Origin: Bradyrhizobium barranii subsp. barranii
Lineage (GTDB): Bacteria; Pseudomonadota; Alphaproteobacteria; Rhizobiales; Xanthobacteraceae
Length of the DNA stretch: 64,000 nucleotides
NCBI RefSeq assembly: GCF_017565645.3
Contig: NZ_CP086136.1
Location: 9,097,501-9,161,500 of the forward strand
Direction of reading: 5' to 3'
This document shows positions 18,329 to 27,980 of the stretch, piece by piece. How positions within the stretch are numbered: position 1 is the first letter of the stretch; each line of letters opens with the position of its first letter. Both the position numbers and the translations under genes were made by a program. The notes under the pieces were generated by a model. It saw only the letters and a list, made by a program, of their open reading frames with translations. It did not search any database and was not told the origin of the DNA.

Positions 18329-19654
18329 TCATTCACCTATGTAGAGGCAGCCGCGCTTCTTTGCGATCTGGTAGACCAGCACGCTCAGGAGCGCGATCAA
18401 CGATCCGTAGACGGGAAACATCCAGGCGATGTGCTCGCGTTGCAACCAAACCAGCAGATAGGGTGACGTCCCGCCAAACAAGGAGACGCCGAGCGCATAG
18501 CCGAGAGCCACTCCGGTGGTCCGCACGGCGCGCGGCATCAGCGTGGTGGCGATGAAGTTATAGAGGGCCATGTTGAAGCCCACGATCGCGCCGCCGAACA
18601 CCGTAACAAAGAAGAACGTGACGATGCCTTTTTCCGAATAGAGCAGTGTCAGGAAGAAGCATGGGATGAGCAACAGGCGCAGCAGCGCGAACGCGCGCGA
18701 GGGTCGCACCTTGTCCGCGAAAGCGCCGACAAACGGCGCCGTTGACATCCAGATCAGGACCATCAGGGTCATGATCCCGTACACATACGTGCTGTCCTCC
18801 TTGAAGACCGTATTGGCCATGTTGGGAAGACCGGTGTTCCAGGCATAGTTGGCGATCTGCACCGACCCGATCACCAGGATGACGGCGAGCAGCGAAAGGC
18901 GGACGCTCCATAGCGTTTTCCACACACCGCCAGTCGATTCCTGAATGCGCGAAGACTCGTCTTGCCGATGCATGGCTCGATTGATCAAGGTTTCCGGCAC
19001 CGTCGTGCGCAGATAGATGATCAAAAGGCCCAGCACGCCGCCGACCGCAAAGGGTATACGCCAAGCCCACTCGCGCATGGCTTCAGGTGCGACCGAGGCG
19101 CTCACCAGGAAGGCAACTAGGCTGGATCCAAGGTTTCCCAATTGGATGAATGTGCCGCCAATCAGACCGAGATAGCGTCCCTCCTTTCCAGGTGGCGCCA
19201 GTTCAATTGCAATGGCGTTGGCGACACCAGCTTCAGCGCCTGTGGCAAACCCCTGAATCAGCCGCATGATCAGCAGCGCTATGGCCGCCGTGACGCCGAG
19301 GTCCTTGTAGGTGGGCAACAAGGATATCAAAAGCGAGCAAACCGCCATGGCCGTGACAGAGATCAGCATGACGCGCTTGTGGCTGATGCGATCTGCGACC
19401 GGCCCCAGCAAAACAGCGCCCAGCGGTCGAGCGCAAAAGCCCGCCCCGTACACGGCAAGTCCCGCCAGCAGCGAGGTGGTGGGATCATCGGAAGGGAAGA
19501 AGTGCGGCGAGAGAAACGCCGCCATTACGCCGTAGACATTCCAGTCGTACCACTCTAGCGCCACCCCTCCTCCAAGGCCGGCGGTCATTCGCTTGTTGGC
19601 AGTTTGCTTGTCAAGCTGGACGGGTACAGCGCTGGGCTGAGCAATGATGTTCAT
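18329..19654 (-). CDS. MFS transporter, metabolite:H+ symporter (MHS) type
   Basis: The 441-residue protein has about twelve membrane segments and the features of the MHS branch: LEWYDWNVYG in the first helix, FCARPLGAVLLGPVADRISH with the loop 2-3 motif, and RLIQGFATGAEAGVANA. Members import organic acids, betaines or aromatic acids with protons. The N-terminal 25 residues are cytosolic. It is upstream of the CehA-type hydrolase and probably forms a two-gene transport and hydrolysis unit with it. Confidence 0.85.
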   Translation of the reverse strand: MNIIAQPSAVPVQLDKQTANKRMTAGLGGGVALEWYDWNVYGVMAAFLSPHFFPSDDPTTSLLAGLAVYGAGFCARPLGAVLLGPVADRISHKRVMLISVTAMAVCSLLISLLPTYKDLGVTAAIALLIMRLIQGFATGAEAGVANAIAIELAPPGKEGRYLGLIGGTFIQLGNLGSSLVAFLVSASVAPEAMREWAWRIPFAVGGVLGLLIIYLRTTVPETLINRAMHRQDESSRIQESTGGVWKTLWSVRLSLLAVILVIGSVQIANYAWNTGLPNMANTVFKEDSTYVYGIMTLMVLIWMSTAPFVGAFADKVRPSRAFALLRLLLIPCFFLTLLYSEKGIVTFFFVTVFGGAIVGFNMALYNFIATTLMPRAVRTTGVALGYALGVSLFGGTSPYLLVWLQREHIAWMFPVYGSLIALLSVLVYQIAKKRGCLYIGE

Positions 19655-19888
19655 GGGTCCTCGGGCTCTATTGATGACTTAATGATTTTGCGGGTCGCGC
19701 GAGAACGAGCAGCCGCTCGCCGGCTCAACTGCGCCCGCCGCGAGCGGGGGTCTACGAGAGCGGCGGCCTTGAGCAGGCCGGACCGCGGAAGCGCAGGCGC
19801 AACAGCTGCCCGGGATGCCGGCGGAAAGCCCGCCTGGCTTCACGTAATTGCGGGCCTCGCCTCACGAGCGGCCATTGCACGATCCTAA

Positions 19889-20021
19889 CCCGTCTTATTC
19901 GCGAGAGGGCGCCTGAGAGGCTGGCGAGCGTGGTGTAAAGCGCTGATGCGGCGTAGGATTCGGTTGCGAAGCCACCCCATCACCTTCAACCGCGAACGCC
20001 ACGCCCGCCATGACCGATGAT
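19889..20021 (+). mobile_element. Partial IS1380-type left end (about 130 bp)
   Basis: This stretch nearly repeats the left end of the complete IS1380 element 350 bp to the right: CCCGTCTTATTCGCGAGAG, then AAAGCGCTGATGCGGCGTAG, and the sequence up to the start codon ATGACCGATGATACG. It carries a small insertion relative to the complete copy (GCTGGCGAGCGTGGT region) and stops inside the transposase start. It is flanked on the left by CTAA (19885-19888), the same four bases that follow the right end of the complete element. Confidence 0.75.
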
Positions 20022-20237
20022 ACGATTTCAGACCACTATCGAGAAGCAAGAATTCAACACAAATAAAACCTCTGCCTCGCGCTCGATCTCTTCATGCTTG
20101 ATAGTCTCGTTTCGGAGGCTGATCACCTACCGCGTCTAATAGGCCGCTCGCGCCGGTTTCTTTGGACGCGGCACGACCGCGACTCCACGTTTCGGCACAG
20201 AAATGATCGGGAGTCACTCAATCTTTCTTCAACTTAA

Positions 20238-21855
20238 CCCGTCTTATTCGTAAGAGTGCGCCTGAGGGGTAAAGCGCTGATGCGGCGTAGGATTCGGTTG
20301 CGAAGCCAACCCCATCACCTCCAACCGCGAACGCCACGCCCGCCATGACCGACGATACGATTCCGCCCTTCTCGTTTCCAGCCGTTCACGCCAAGAAAGT
20401 CACAGCTGCCTTCGATGGTGGGCGCCTAACCTCGAACGGGGGCGTGATGCTTCTGGCGATGGCCGAGCGGCGTCTCGGTTTGGCCAACAATCTGGCCCGG
20501 GTGTTCCCGGATCGGCGCGATCCGACGCGGGTCGTGCACAGCCTGGTCGATATGCTCCGCGCTCGCATGTTCGCGATCTGCTGCGGCTACGAGGACGCCG
20601 ACGACCTCGATCATCTGAGGTCCGATCCGGCATTCAAACTGGCCTGCGGACGGCTGCCGGACACGGGCCGGGATTTGTGTTCCCAGCCGACGCTGTCGCG
20701 GCTGGAGAATGCTCCGCGCCTGCGCGACGTGATCCGGCTGACCTACATTTTGGTCGACGCATGGATGGATAGCTACCCCCACGAGCCGGCATCCGTCACG
20801 CTCGACATCGATGATACCTGCGACGTCGTCCACGGCCATCAGCAGCTCTCGCTGTTCAACGCTCATTATGACGAACGCTGCTTCCTGCCGATCCACGTCT
20901 ACGACACGGAGAAGAGCCGGCCCGTGGCCGTCGTGCTGCGGCCCGGCAAGACGCCGGGCGGCGTCGAGGTGCGTGCCCATCTGCGCCGCCTGGTACGGCA
21001 TATCCGGACGCGATGGCACAACACGCAAATTACGTTCCGTGGCGACGGGCACTATGCCCGGCCGGAGGCCATGGCGTGGTGCGAGACCAACGGCATCGAC
21101 TACATCTTCGGTCTGTCCGGCACCAAGCCTCTCGCCAGAAAAGTCGACGAGGTCGCCGACGACATCCGCACGCGACGCGCCATCGAGAACCTGCCGGTTC
21201 TGCGTGGCTATACCGAGACGCGCCACAAGGCAAAGTCCTGGGATCGCGAACGGCGCACTGTCGCCCGTATTGAGGCGACGATGCTCGGCCTCGACATCCG
21301 CTTCGTCGTCACCAGCCTCGATGTCGGCTCGGCCGAGTGGATCTACGACAGCCTGTATTGCGCGCGCGGCCAAGCAGAGAATCTGATCAAGCTGCATAAG
21401 ACACAGCTCGCCTCCGACCGCACCAGCTGCCGTTCGGCGCTCGCCAACCAGGTCCGTCTCGTGCTCCATACGGCCGCTTATTGGCTGATGCTGACCGTGC
21501 GCGACGCCATTCCCAAAGCCCGGGAATTGGCCGCTGCCGAGTTCGCGACGCTGCGTCTTCGTCTCTTGAAAATCGCTGCCCGTGTGGTCGAGACCACGAG
21601 CCGCATTCGCCTTGCGTTTGCCGCGGCATGTCCCGAAGCCGACCTGATCCGCGGCTTGCCAGGCGCGTTGCTGCCGCTCGGTCCTTGACCGGCGGGGCGT
21701 CCGCCCCCCGTTCGCCCAACCTATACCTCAAGCGCGTTGCAAAGTACGGGTCGTCAGGCGGTGAAAAGCCGAAGGCAATCCTGTGCGCCTCGTCAGACAA
21801 GATGTGCGGCCGCATCAATCGGGCCAAAAAGCCGCACTCTCACGAATAGGACGGG
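20238..21855 (+). mobile_element. IS1380-family insertion sequence
   Basis: The element is about 1.62 kb. Its left end CCCGTCTTATTCGTAAGAG matches the inverted right end (reverse complement CCCGTCCTATTCGTGAGAG) with two differences. It contains one transposase gene (20345-21688). The left flank is TTAA and the right flank is CTAA, so this copy does not carry a matching 4-bp target duplication; the matching CTAA is at the partial copy further left. Confidence 0.85.
20345..21688 (+). CDS. IS1380-family transposase
   Basis: The 447-residue protein shows the IS1380 hallmarks: KVTAAFDGGRLTSNGGVMLL near the N-terminus, the catalytic-region segment TLDIDDTCDVVHGHQQLSLF, then FRGDGHYARPEAMAWCETNG and the late ARGQAENLIKLHK segment. 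It is full length with no visible break, so the element may still be mobile. It is the only gene of the element. Confidence 0.9.
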   Translation: MTDDTIPPFSFPAVHAKKVTAAFDGGRLTSNGGVMLLAMAERRLGLANNLARVFPDRRDPTRVVHSLVDMLRARMFAICCGYEDADDLDHLRSDPAFKLACGRLPDTGRDLCSQPTLSRLENAPRLRDVIRLTYILVDAWMDSYPHEPASVTLDIDDTCDVVHGHQQLSLFNAHYDERCFLPIHVYDTEKSRPVAVVLRPGKTPGGVEVRAHLRRLVRHIRTRWHNTQITFRGDGHYARPEAMAWCETNGIDYIFGLSGTKPLARKVDEVADDIRTRRAIENLPVLRGYTETRHKAKSWDRERRTVARIEATMLGLDIRFVVTSLDVGSAEWIYDSLYCARGQAENLIKLHKTQLASDRTSCRSALANQVRLVLHTAAYWLMLTVRDAIPKARELAAAEFATLRLRLLKIAARVVETTSRIRLAFAAACPEADLIRGLPGALLPLGP

Positions 21856-22117
21856 CTAATGGCCCAGGACGCCTTCATCGTTGCTTCCGACTTGCGCGGC
21901 GGCTCGCATAAAGCGCGCGCGAGATTCCGTGCCATTCCCATGGCCAGCCTTCCTCCTGTTGCTCTAAGCGCGCTTCTGAAGAAGCTGATGTTCTTGTTGG
22001 ACAGCGCGGCGTCACAAGACCCGTCGCATCGTCAATGAGATCCTTCAGATGTGCCCCACTCTCGCCGGCCGCATCCTTCTGGTTTCCCGCAGTACCGGGC
22101 ATTTCGACAGCGAGTTC

Positions 22118-22131
22118 TGAAATCGATTTCA
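22118..22131. promoter_or_regulatory. LacI-type operator palindrome 1
   Basis: TGAAATCGATTTCA is a perfect 14-bp palindrome with the central CG typical of LacI-family operators. It lies about 210 bp upstream of the crotonase start. Confidence 0.55.
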
Positions 22132-22283
22132 AAATTAGTAGGAATTCGGAACTGCGGAGTCAAGCCGTTTTTTACGGGTGAAGCCCGCCTCATGGTCTCC
22201 GTCGGCTCCTCGTTGAGCAAGGGGGCTCAGCGCCGCGGAGGCTGATTCTTCCAAGAAGAGGCTTCTGGATGCCTCGTTGCCAA

Positions 22284-22295
22284 GAAATCGATTTC
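22284..22295. promoter_or_regulatory. LacI-type operator palindrome 2
   Basis: GAAATCGATTTC repeats the same 12-bp core as the site at 22119-22130, 165 bp further on and 43 bp before the crotonase start codon. Two identical operators at this spacing would allow repression by DNA looping (inference). The cognate regulator could be the LacI protein at 14238-15329 or one outside the window. Confidence 0.55.
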
Positions 22296-22410
22296 AGTCT
22301 AAGGCGTGGTTCTCATATTCCTTCAGGAGAACCGCTCCATGTCCGAGACGCCCGATCTCATCCTCTCGACATCTGTCGCGCCCCACGTGCGCCTATTGAC
22401 GCTGAACAGG

Positions 22411-23805
22411 GAGCTATGCGGGATTTTGGGTGACGAGGCGATCAGGCGGCGTGGTTTTCCGGCACTTGGATGACCTCGATGCCGTTTTCGAATCTGACAC
22501 CTGCGATGACCTTCGGCAACTGATTTGTGCCTTTCAGCCGCCGCCAGGTCTTTGATGCGGCGCAGAGCAGCTTGAACACCATCAACTTGGCAGTCGTTGA
22601 CGATAACGAACCTTTCGTGCGCACCGTTCTGTGCCGGACCGTCGCGAACACGCTTTCGATGGGATTCGTCGTCCGCAAGTGGTCCCAATGCTCGGCGGGG
22701 AATTCGTAGAACGCAAGCATTGCGTCGCGATCTTTCGTCAGGCACTCGACCGCCTTGTCGTACTTCGCTCCGTATTTCTCGGCAAAGACATCGATCGCCA
22801 CTTCGGCCGAAGCTCGGTTGGACGCCAAATAGACCTCGCGCAGATCCTTCTTCATGCTGGCCTGTACCGACACTGCGACTTTGTTCAAGATATTCGCGGT
22901 TTTGTGCACCCAGCACCGCTGATGTCGCGTGGCGGGAAAGACCTCGTCGAGCGCCTTCCAGAAGCCGAGCGCGCCGTCACCGACGGCGATTTCCGGGGCG
23001 ATCTTCAGCCCACGGGTTTTCGCCTCGACGAGCAGTTCGTGCCAGCTCTGCGTGCTCTCGCGCACGCCGACCTGGAAGCCGATGAGTTCCTTCTTGCCTT
23101 CCGGCGTCGCGCCGATCAGCACCAGCATGCATTCGCTGTGGTCTTCCATGCGAGCCTGCAGGAAGACGCCGTCCGCCCACACGTATACGTACCGGCGCGC
23201 CGACAGATCGCGCTTCTGCCAACGCTCGTACTCGAGCTGCCACTCCGTCGTCAGTCTGGAAACCACCGCCGGAGAAAGATTCGGCGCATCCTTGCCCAAG
23301 AGCGCCGCCAGCGCCTCCTGGAAGTCGCCCGTCGAGATGCCTCGCAGGTACAGAACCGGCAAAAGTGCATCCAAGCTCTTCGTGCGCCGTGCCCACAACG
23401 GCAGGATCGCCGAGGTGAAGCGGATCCGCTCGCCATCGCTGGTCACCGCGCGATCGCGAATCTTTACCCGGGCGACTTCGACGGCGCCGATCCCCGTCTG
23501 GATCGTCCGCACTGGACCATGGCCGTGCCGCACGAGGCGGTCGCGGCCATCGGGAAGCTTCAAGCCCTTCATCGCGGCGAGAAACGCCTCGGCTTCCATC
23601 TCGACAGCCTGCGCAAGCAGCTGCCGAGCACCAGATCGCAAAATATTCGTCAGTGGATCGTCGATCTCATCGGGCTGACGCAGTGGGACAATGTTGCTAT
23701 GCTCGTTCATGGCGTATCGCTCTCCTTGAGGTTCTGGCAGGCTCGACACCCGCCTCGATACGCCGCCTATCTCATTCCGTCATCACCCAGTTTCCCGCAT
23801 AGCTC
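22411..23805 (-). mobile_element. IS256-family insertion sequence with 9-bp target duplication
   Basis: The element is 1,395 bp. Its terminal inverted repeats read GAGCTATGCGGGATTTTGGG at the left and GAGCTATGCGGGAAACTGGG at the inverted right end. CTGAACAGG occurs on both sides (22402-22410 and 23806-23814) and is the target duplication, the size expected for IS256. The clean duplication and the intact host frame suggest a recent insertion. Confidence 0.92.
22442..23749 (-). CDS. IS256-family (mutator-type) transposase
   Basis: The 435-residue protein has the mutator transposase order: VYVWADGVFLQARME with the first catalytic Asp, AVGDGALGFWKALDEVFPAT with the second, the RHQRCWVHKTANILNKV C/H motif, and TTNPIESVFATVRHRT with the catalytic Glu. 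It is full length and open. It uses its own element's strand, opposite to the crotonase gene it interrupts. Confidence 0.95.
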   Translation of the reverse strand: MSSLPEPQGERYAMNEHSNIVPLRQPDEIDDPLTNILRSGARQLLAQAVEMEAEAFLAAMKGLKLPDGRDRLVRHGHGPVRTIQTGIGAVEVARVKIRDRAVTSDGERIRFTSAILPLWARRTKSLDALLPVLYLRGISTGDFQEALAALLGKDAPNLSPAVVSRLTTEWQLEYERWQKRDLSARRYVYVWADGVFLQARMEDHSECMLVLIGATPEGKKELIGFQVGVRESTQSWHELLVEAKTRGLKIAPEIAVGDGALGFWKALDEVFPATRHQRCWVHKTANILNKVAVSVQASMKKDLREVYLASNRASAEVAIDVFAEKYGAKYDKAVECLTKDRDAMLAFYEFPAEHWDHLRTTNPIESVFATVRHRTVRTKGSLSSTTAKLMVFKLLCAASKTWRRLKGTNQLPKVIAGVRFENGIEVIQVPENHAA

Positions 23806-24583
23806 CTGAACAGGACATCAAAACGAAACGCCTTGAGCAACCAGTTGATCGTGGAGCTTGGCGCCATCTTGCGCCGTGCCGCAATCGATGAGGATGTCCG
23901 CTGTGTCGTGCTTTGTGGCAGCGATGCGTTCTTCTCTGCCGGAGCCGACATCAAGGAGATGCGGGAGCGCGGCTTTGAGGCAATCGACAATTCCGCCCGA
24001 CGTTCTGCCTGGCGGGATGTCGCCAATTTCCCCAAGCCTCTCATTGCCGCGGTCGAGGGCATTTGCTTCGGCGGCGGCCACGAATTGGCGCTGCTCGCGG
24101 ATATCGTGATAGCAGGTGAAGGGGCGGTATTTGGGCAGCCTGAGATCAACATCGGGATATTGCCCGGCGACGGCGCAACGCAGAGGCTGACACGCGTGGC
24201 TGGCAAATCACTGGCCATGCTGATGATCCTGAGCGGCCAATCCATCACGGCGCGGTTTGCGATGCAGGCCGGTCTCGTGGCGGAAGTTGTCGAAAGCGGC
24301 AGGGCGCAGACGCGAGCGCTCGAAATAGCCGATCTGATAGCGCAAAAGCCTCCCCGCTCGACTGAACTTGCCAAAGCTGCCGTTCTCGCCGCCTTTCAGA
24401 CCACGTTGGACGCCGGGCTCGAGTTCGAGCGGCAAGCGATACGTCACGCTTTCAGCACAGCTGACCAGAAGGAGGGAATGAACGCCTTCTTTGATAAGAG
24501 GCCGCCAAATTATCTCGGGAAGTAGCCCCCGCGATTGGCTCGCACGCGGCGCCAGCGAAGCTCGCCCGCGCAACATGCGACAT

Positions 24584-25803
24584 TCAACACTCCTTCGGCT
24601 CGACCGGGCCGGCGCTACGGGCGACGATCTCGTATTGGCCGGCCTTTGCCACGCCAATGTACATGTTCATCCTGCAGTGGCGCTTGCCCGGCACCATCTC
24701 CGCCGGCCCGCCAGGCCCTTCCGCAATCTTGGCGTGGTCAAGCGCGGCAGCGACAGCCTCGCGGTCAATTGTACCGGCTTCCCTCACTGCGGCTTCCCAC
24801 AGCTTCAGTCCTCATACGTGCCGGTCGCGGCGCTTCCTGCTGAGAACCGGAACTTGCCCGGAAACTGCTTTTCGTAGGCCGACTGAATTTCGGCGCTCAC
24901 CGGATCTTCCACCGCGAGCGCCTTGTAATAGTCGAGGCTGCTGGCGAGGCCTTCGATCTCGTGAGCCTGGTTCATTTCGAGCGTGTTCTCGTCATAGTAG
25001 ACGCAGCCCGGCTGTTCCCTATTCCTAGAAAAGCCCGCTTCATATAGCTGTTTGAAGAACGAGCCGACGCCCGGGCGGGATAACACTGTTGAAGACCACG
25101 TCTACCTTGTTGGACGTGATGCGGCTCACGGTCGATGAAAAATCGATTTGGTCAAGCGGGTAGTACTCCTCGAACACCACCTCCCCGCCGCTGCTCTCGA
25201 TCACCTTGCGCGCATAGGCATTGATTGTTTGCGGCCAGACGTAGTTTGATCCAGGCAGCGCGAAGCGTCTGCCACCGTTCTTGATCAACCACGGAATGAA
25301 CCGGTCGCAATTCTGCGCCGGTACCGGCCCGGTGCAAAACAGATAGGGCGTGCACTCCCTGCCTTCGTAGGCCTGTGGATAGATGTAGAGCGTGCCACGA
25401 GAGATGATGATGTCCTTGATGGCGTTGCGCATCGAGCTCGCAATGCCGCCGAGTACCAGGTCGACCTTGTCTCGTTGAATCAGCTTGCGGACATTGCCAA
25501 CAGCGACGGACTCGTTGGACGCGGTGTCTTCGATCAGGAGCTCGATCGGGCGCGCCCCAAGAGACCACCGTTCTCGTTGATCTCGCTCGCGACCATGCGC
25601 GCGACATTGGCGTTGGTATTCCCGGCAAAGCCGAGTGCCCCCGTAAGGTCGGTGGCAATGCCAATCCTGATCGGGCCTTCAGCGGCGTTGGCCCAGTCAG
25701 GACGGATCACCCAGCTGCCCGGGCCGGCCGCAATGGCTCCAGACACAAAGGCGAAATTGCCGAGAAAGCGGCGGCGGCTGAGTTGCCGGTGATCATTCAA
25801 CAT
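24584..25803 (-). pseudogene. Decayed amide/urea-type ABC substrate-binding protein gene
   Basis: This is a broken paralogue of the intact binding protein at 29770-30990. It begins well, with GGAGGT 7 bases before ATG 25803 and the Tat signal LSRRRFLGNFAF. It then needs several frame changes: after NENGGLLGR (about 25550), near IISRG-TLYIYP (about 25395), near 25080 (before FFKQLYEAGF) and near 24805. It ends in the same way (YEIVARSAGPVEPKEC). The pieces match the intact copy closely throughout, so it arose by duplication or from a second copy of the operon. It follows the amidohydrolase gene in the same direction. Confidence 0.85.
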
Positions 25804-25951
25804 GGAACTGACCTCCCCTTGGCTCATGGCCTTAATCCACGCGCCCTGCTCTTTCCTGGGGGGCGCGGTAACCGGAACGCTATCCGTCATTTTTCGGTTT
25901 CAAGTCGGCTCTTCGGATCAACTTTTTAAAATCGCGAACGAAGTGCAGCAA

Positions 25952-27208
25952 TCAGGACAGTCTGAAAAGCTCCCTCGCGTTCTCGCCAAGGATCCTGACC
26001 GCCAAGCGCTCTGCGTCTCGGGGGCGAAAGTAGCCGCTCGCAACTTTTTCTTTCAGAACCTCGCCGATGAGCCGGCGTGCGCCCTGTATCGCGGCAAATG
26101 TCTCCTCAACGTGAAGACAATCTCCTCCGATCATCATTCGCGATTCATCCGGCAAGACTTCAATAGCCTCGTGCAGGGCCAGCTTGAAATGGGACGGGCT
26201 CAACAGGAAGGACCAGCACAAATCGAGCCAAACATTGCGGTACACAAAAGCCATTCCCAACAAGTCCCGGCTCCAGGGATAGGCCAAATGCATCAGCAGA
26301 AAACGGGTCCGAGGATGACGCTCAATCAACCCGGTCATGCGTAGCGGGTGGGAGCCGCTTATGATTGCCGTTCCAAGGTGAGTTTGGACTGGCAGGCCGG
26401 CTTCGCCTGCGAGCTGACAAAACAAATCGACGACAAAGTCACAGAAAGCCTTGCGCGCCGCAGGGGATGGAGACCTTTGTCCCCAGGCCTGCCGAGCGAG
26501 GTCCTCGTTCGGTTCGTCAAAGCTTAGATCCCGGTCATAGGCGAGCGCGTTTTTGAGCGCAACGTGATTGCGCCGGGCGCAGCCGGCTACGAGCTCCCGG
26601 ATTGCGTCGCAATAATCGTCGAAGGTTTTCACCTCCATGCCGAGGCGCCGCAGCAACGTATGGCCGCAATTTCCATTGTGATCGCGAGATTCCGGGTGCC
26701 AGCCGAGGGCGAATGCATTGATCCGCAGGACCGCATCGTAACTTTGCCCTAGGACCGGCCGCGGATCCATCAACGGATCGAGAAAAGGGTCCGTTACGAT
26801 CCTTCCGATGGCGGCGCGCCCAATGACTTCACTTGGCCATGTCGCCTCCCTGTGGCGCAAGCGCACCAAAGCGTCTACTGCCTCCCAGTTGTCGCGCGTG
26901 ATTCCGGTTTCGGCGACGCCGTAAAGCTCGGCGACACCGCCGGCGAGGTTACGAACGAATGCATTTGAGCCGCTCCTCTCCAGGAACGGAGCAAGGGCCT
27001 CCCAGGTGGTTGGCTCGGTAGCGGTAGATAACATATCGCCAGTCGCCTTGGGCTCGGATGGCAGGACGTGGCTTGTCCAAGCCGCATAGCTCTGCTGGAA
27101 CAGTTTCAAAAGATTCACGTCCCGGCTATGTGCGACCTCGGACATGTGATGTTCATGGACATCGACGACCTGGCACGCATTCACAAAATCGCTCATGGTT
27201 TTGGACAT
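25952..27208 (-). CDS. Amidohydrolase-family protein
   Basis: From ATG 27208 (preceded by GAGAGGG) the protein has about 418 residues. It looks like a metal-dependent TIM-barrel amidohydrolase: VVDVHEHH near the N-terminus (first metal ligands), LPVQTHLGTAIISGS in the middle, RFLLMHLAYPWSRDL, and MIGGDCLHVEETFAAIQGAR near the end, with the Asp at the last ligand position. The layout recalls amidohydrolase_2/uronate-isomerase relatives. The substrate is unknown. It follows the amide/urea-type transporter genes in the same direction (77 bp after the last ATPase), which suggests it hydrolyses the imported compound. Confidence 0.75.
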   Translation of the reverse strand: MSKTMSDFVNACQVVDVHEHHMSEVAHSRDVNLLKLFQQSYAAWTSHVLPSEPKATGDMLSTATEPTTWEALAPFLERSGSNAFVRNLAGGVAELYGVAETGITRDNWEAVDALVRLRHREATWPSEVIGRAAIGRIVTDPFLDPLMDPRPVLGQSYDAVLRINAFALGWHPESRDHNGNCGHTLLRRLGMEVKTFDDYCDAIRELVAGCARRNHVALKNALAYDRDLSFDEPNEDLARQAWGQRSPSPAARKAFCDFVVDLFCQLAGEAGLPVQTHLGTAIISGSHPLRMTGLIERHPRTRFLLMHLAYPWSRDLLGMAFVYRNVWLDLCWSFLLSPSHFKLALHEAIEVLPDESRMMIGGDCLHVEETFAAIQGARRLIGEVLKEKVASGYFRPRDAERLAVRILGENARELFRLS

Positions 27209-27284
27209 CGTCCCTCTCTGTTCAGTCATCGCAAGGAACTTCAACGCGCCATCTTTCGGGCGTGGGATGGCAGCCGGGACGCCT

Positions 27285-27980
27285 CTACGGCGCCAGATAC
27301 GTCAAGAGCCGCGGGTCGTCGCGCAGCTGTTGCGACGGGCCCGACAGCGCGACACGGCCGCGATCGACCACATAGGCCTGCTCCGCGACGCGCATTGCGA
27401 GATCGAGATGTTGCTCGACGATGATGATCGCGATCTCTCTGGCTAGTTCGATCAAGCGCTCGGTGATCTCCTCGATGACGCCGATCCAGACACCCTCGGT
27501 CGGCTCATCCAGCAGGAGGAGTTTGGGGTTTCCGAGCATCGCGCGGGCGATTGCGAGCATCTTGCGCTCGCCACCGGACAACGTTCCGGCCGGCTGATCC
27601 AGACGCTGGCCGAGTTTTGGAAACATCATCATGACCCGGTCCACTGCCGATCTATCGCGGTGCAAAAGCGATCCGACGGCGAGATTGTCGCGCACCGACA
27701 GGCGCCCGAACACTGAATGCTCTTGCGGCACATATCCAATGCCGGCCCGCACCCGCTCTTCGGTTCGGCGGCGATCGATATCTTGGCCGTTGAATTGCAC
27801 GCCGCCCCTCCATGCCGGCAGTTCGCCCACGATCGCCTTCATGAGCGTGCTCTTTCCGGCGCCGTTACGGCCGAGGACGGCCACACCGCCCCGCGGTGGG
27901 ACGGTCATATTGACACCGAACAGCACCTGGCTGCGTCCGTAGCCGGCGTCGAGATGCTTGAGATTGAGGAATTCAGGCAC
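27285..27980 (-). CDS. Branched-chain/amide ABC transporter ATPase (LivF/UrtE type)
   Basis: The ATPase has Walker A GRNGAGKSTLMKAIVGE, signature LSGGERKMLAIARAM and Walker B LLLLDEPTEGVWIGV. The preferred start is GTG 27980 (VPEFLNLKHLDAGYG), which overlaps the upstream ATPase stop by 8 bp; a longer start at 28028 would run far into that gene. Members of this group pair with a LivG-type subunit to power uptake of branched-chain amino acids, urea or short amides. It is the last transporter gene of the operon. Confidence 0.88.
   Translation of the reverse strand: MPEFLNLKHLDAGYGRSQVLFGVNMTVPPRGGVAVLGRNGAGKSTLMKAIVGELPAWRGGVQFNGQDIDRRRTEERVRAGIGYVPQEHSVFGRLSVRDNLAVGSLLHRDRSAVDRVMMMFPKLGQRLDQPAGTLSGGERKMLAIARAMLGNPKLLLLDEPTEGVWIGVIEEITERLIELAREIAIIIVEQHLDLAMRVAEQAYVVDRGRVALSGPSQQLRDDPRLLTYLAP

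Larger units (their letters stand above)
21856..22338. other. Intergenic stretch upstream of the enoyl-CoA hydratase
   Basis: About 480 bp between the IS1380 right end and the crotonase start. Apart from two LacI-type palindromes listed separately, I see no gene with a plausible product. The ribosome binding site AGGAG ends 9 bases before ATG 22339. Confidence 0.5.
22339..24525 (+). pseudogene. Enoyl-CoA hydratase/isomerase (crotonase), interrupted by IS256-type element
   Basis: The gene starts at ATG 22339 (MSETPDLILSTSVAPHVRLLTLNR), is cut at 22410, and resumes at 23815. Removing the insertion and one target copy restores a perfect frame across the join, LTLNRTSKRNALSNQLIVE, which is the classic crotonase N-terminal motif. 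The rest shows both oxyanion segments (SAGADIKEM; CFGGGHELALLADIVIAG) and the acid segment FGQPEINIGILPGDGATQRL, ending at 24525. The reconstructed protein is about 260 residues, normal for the family. It would hydrate or isomerise an acyl-CoA in a degradation pathway. It is inactive in this genome unless the element excises. Confidence 0.92.

Noticed and set aside
20426..21469. 347-codon frame opposite the IS1380 transposase
   Set aside because: Antisense shadow of a well-matched transposase; no known family.
22631..23809. 392-codon frame opposite the IS256 transposase
   Set aside because: Antisense shadow; reads as low-complexity Arg/His-rich protein.
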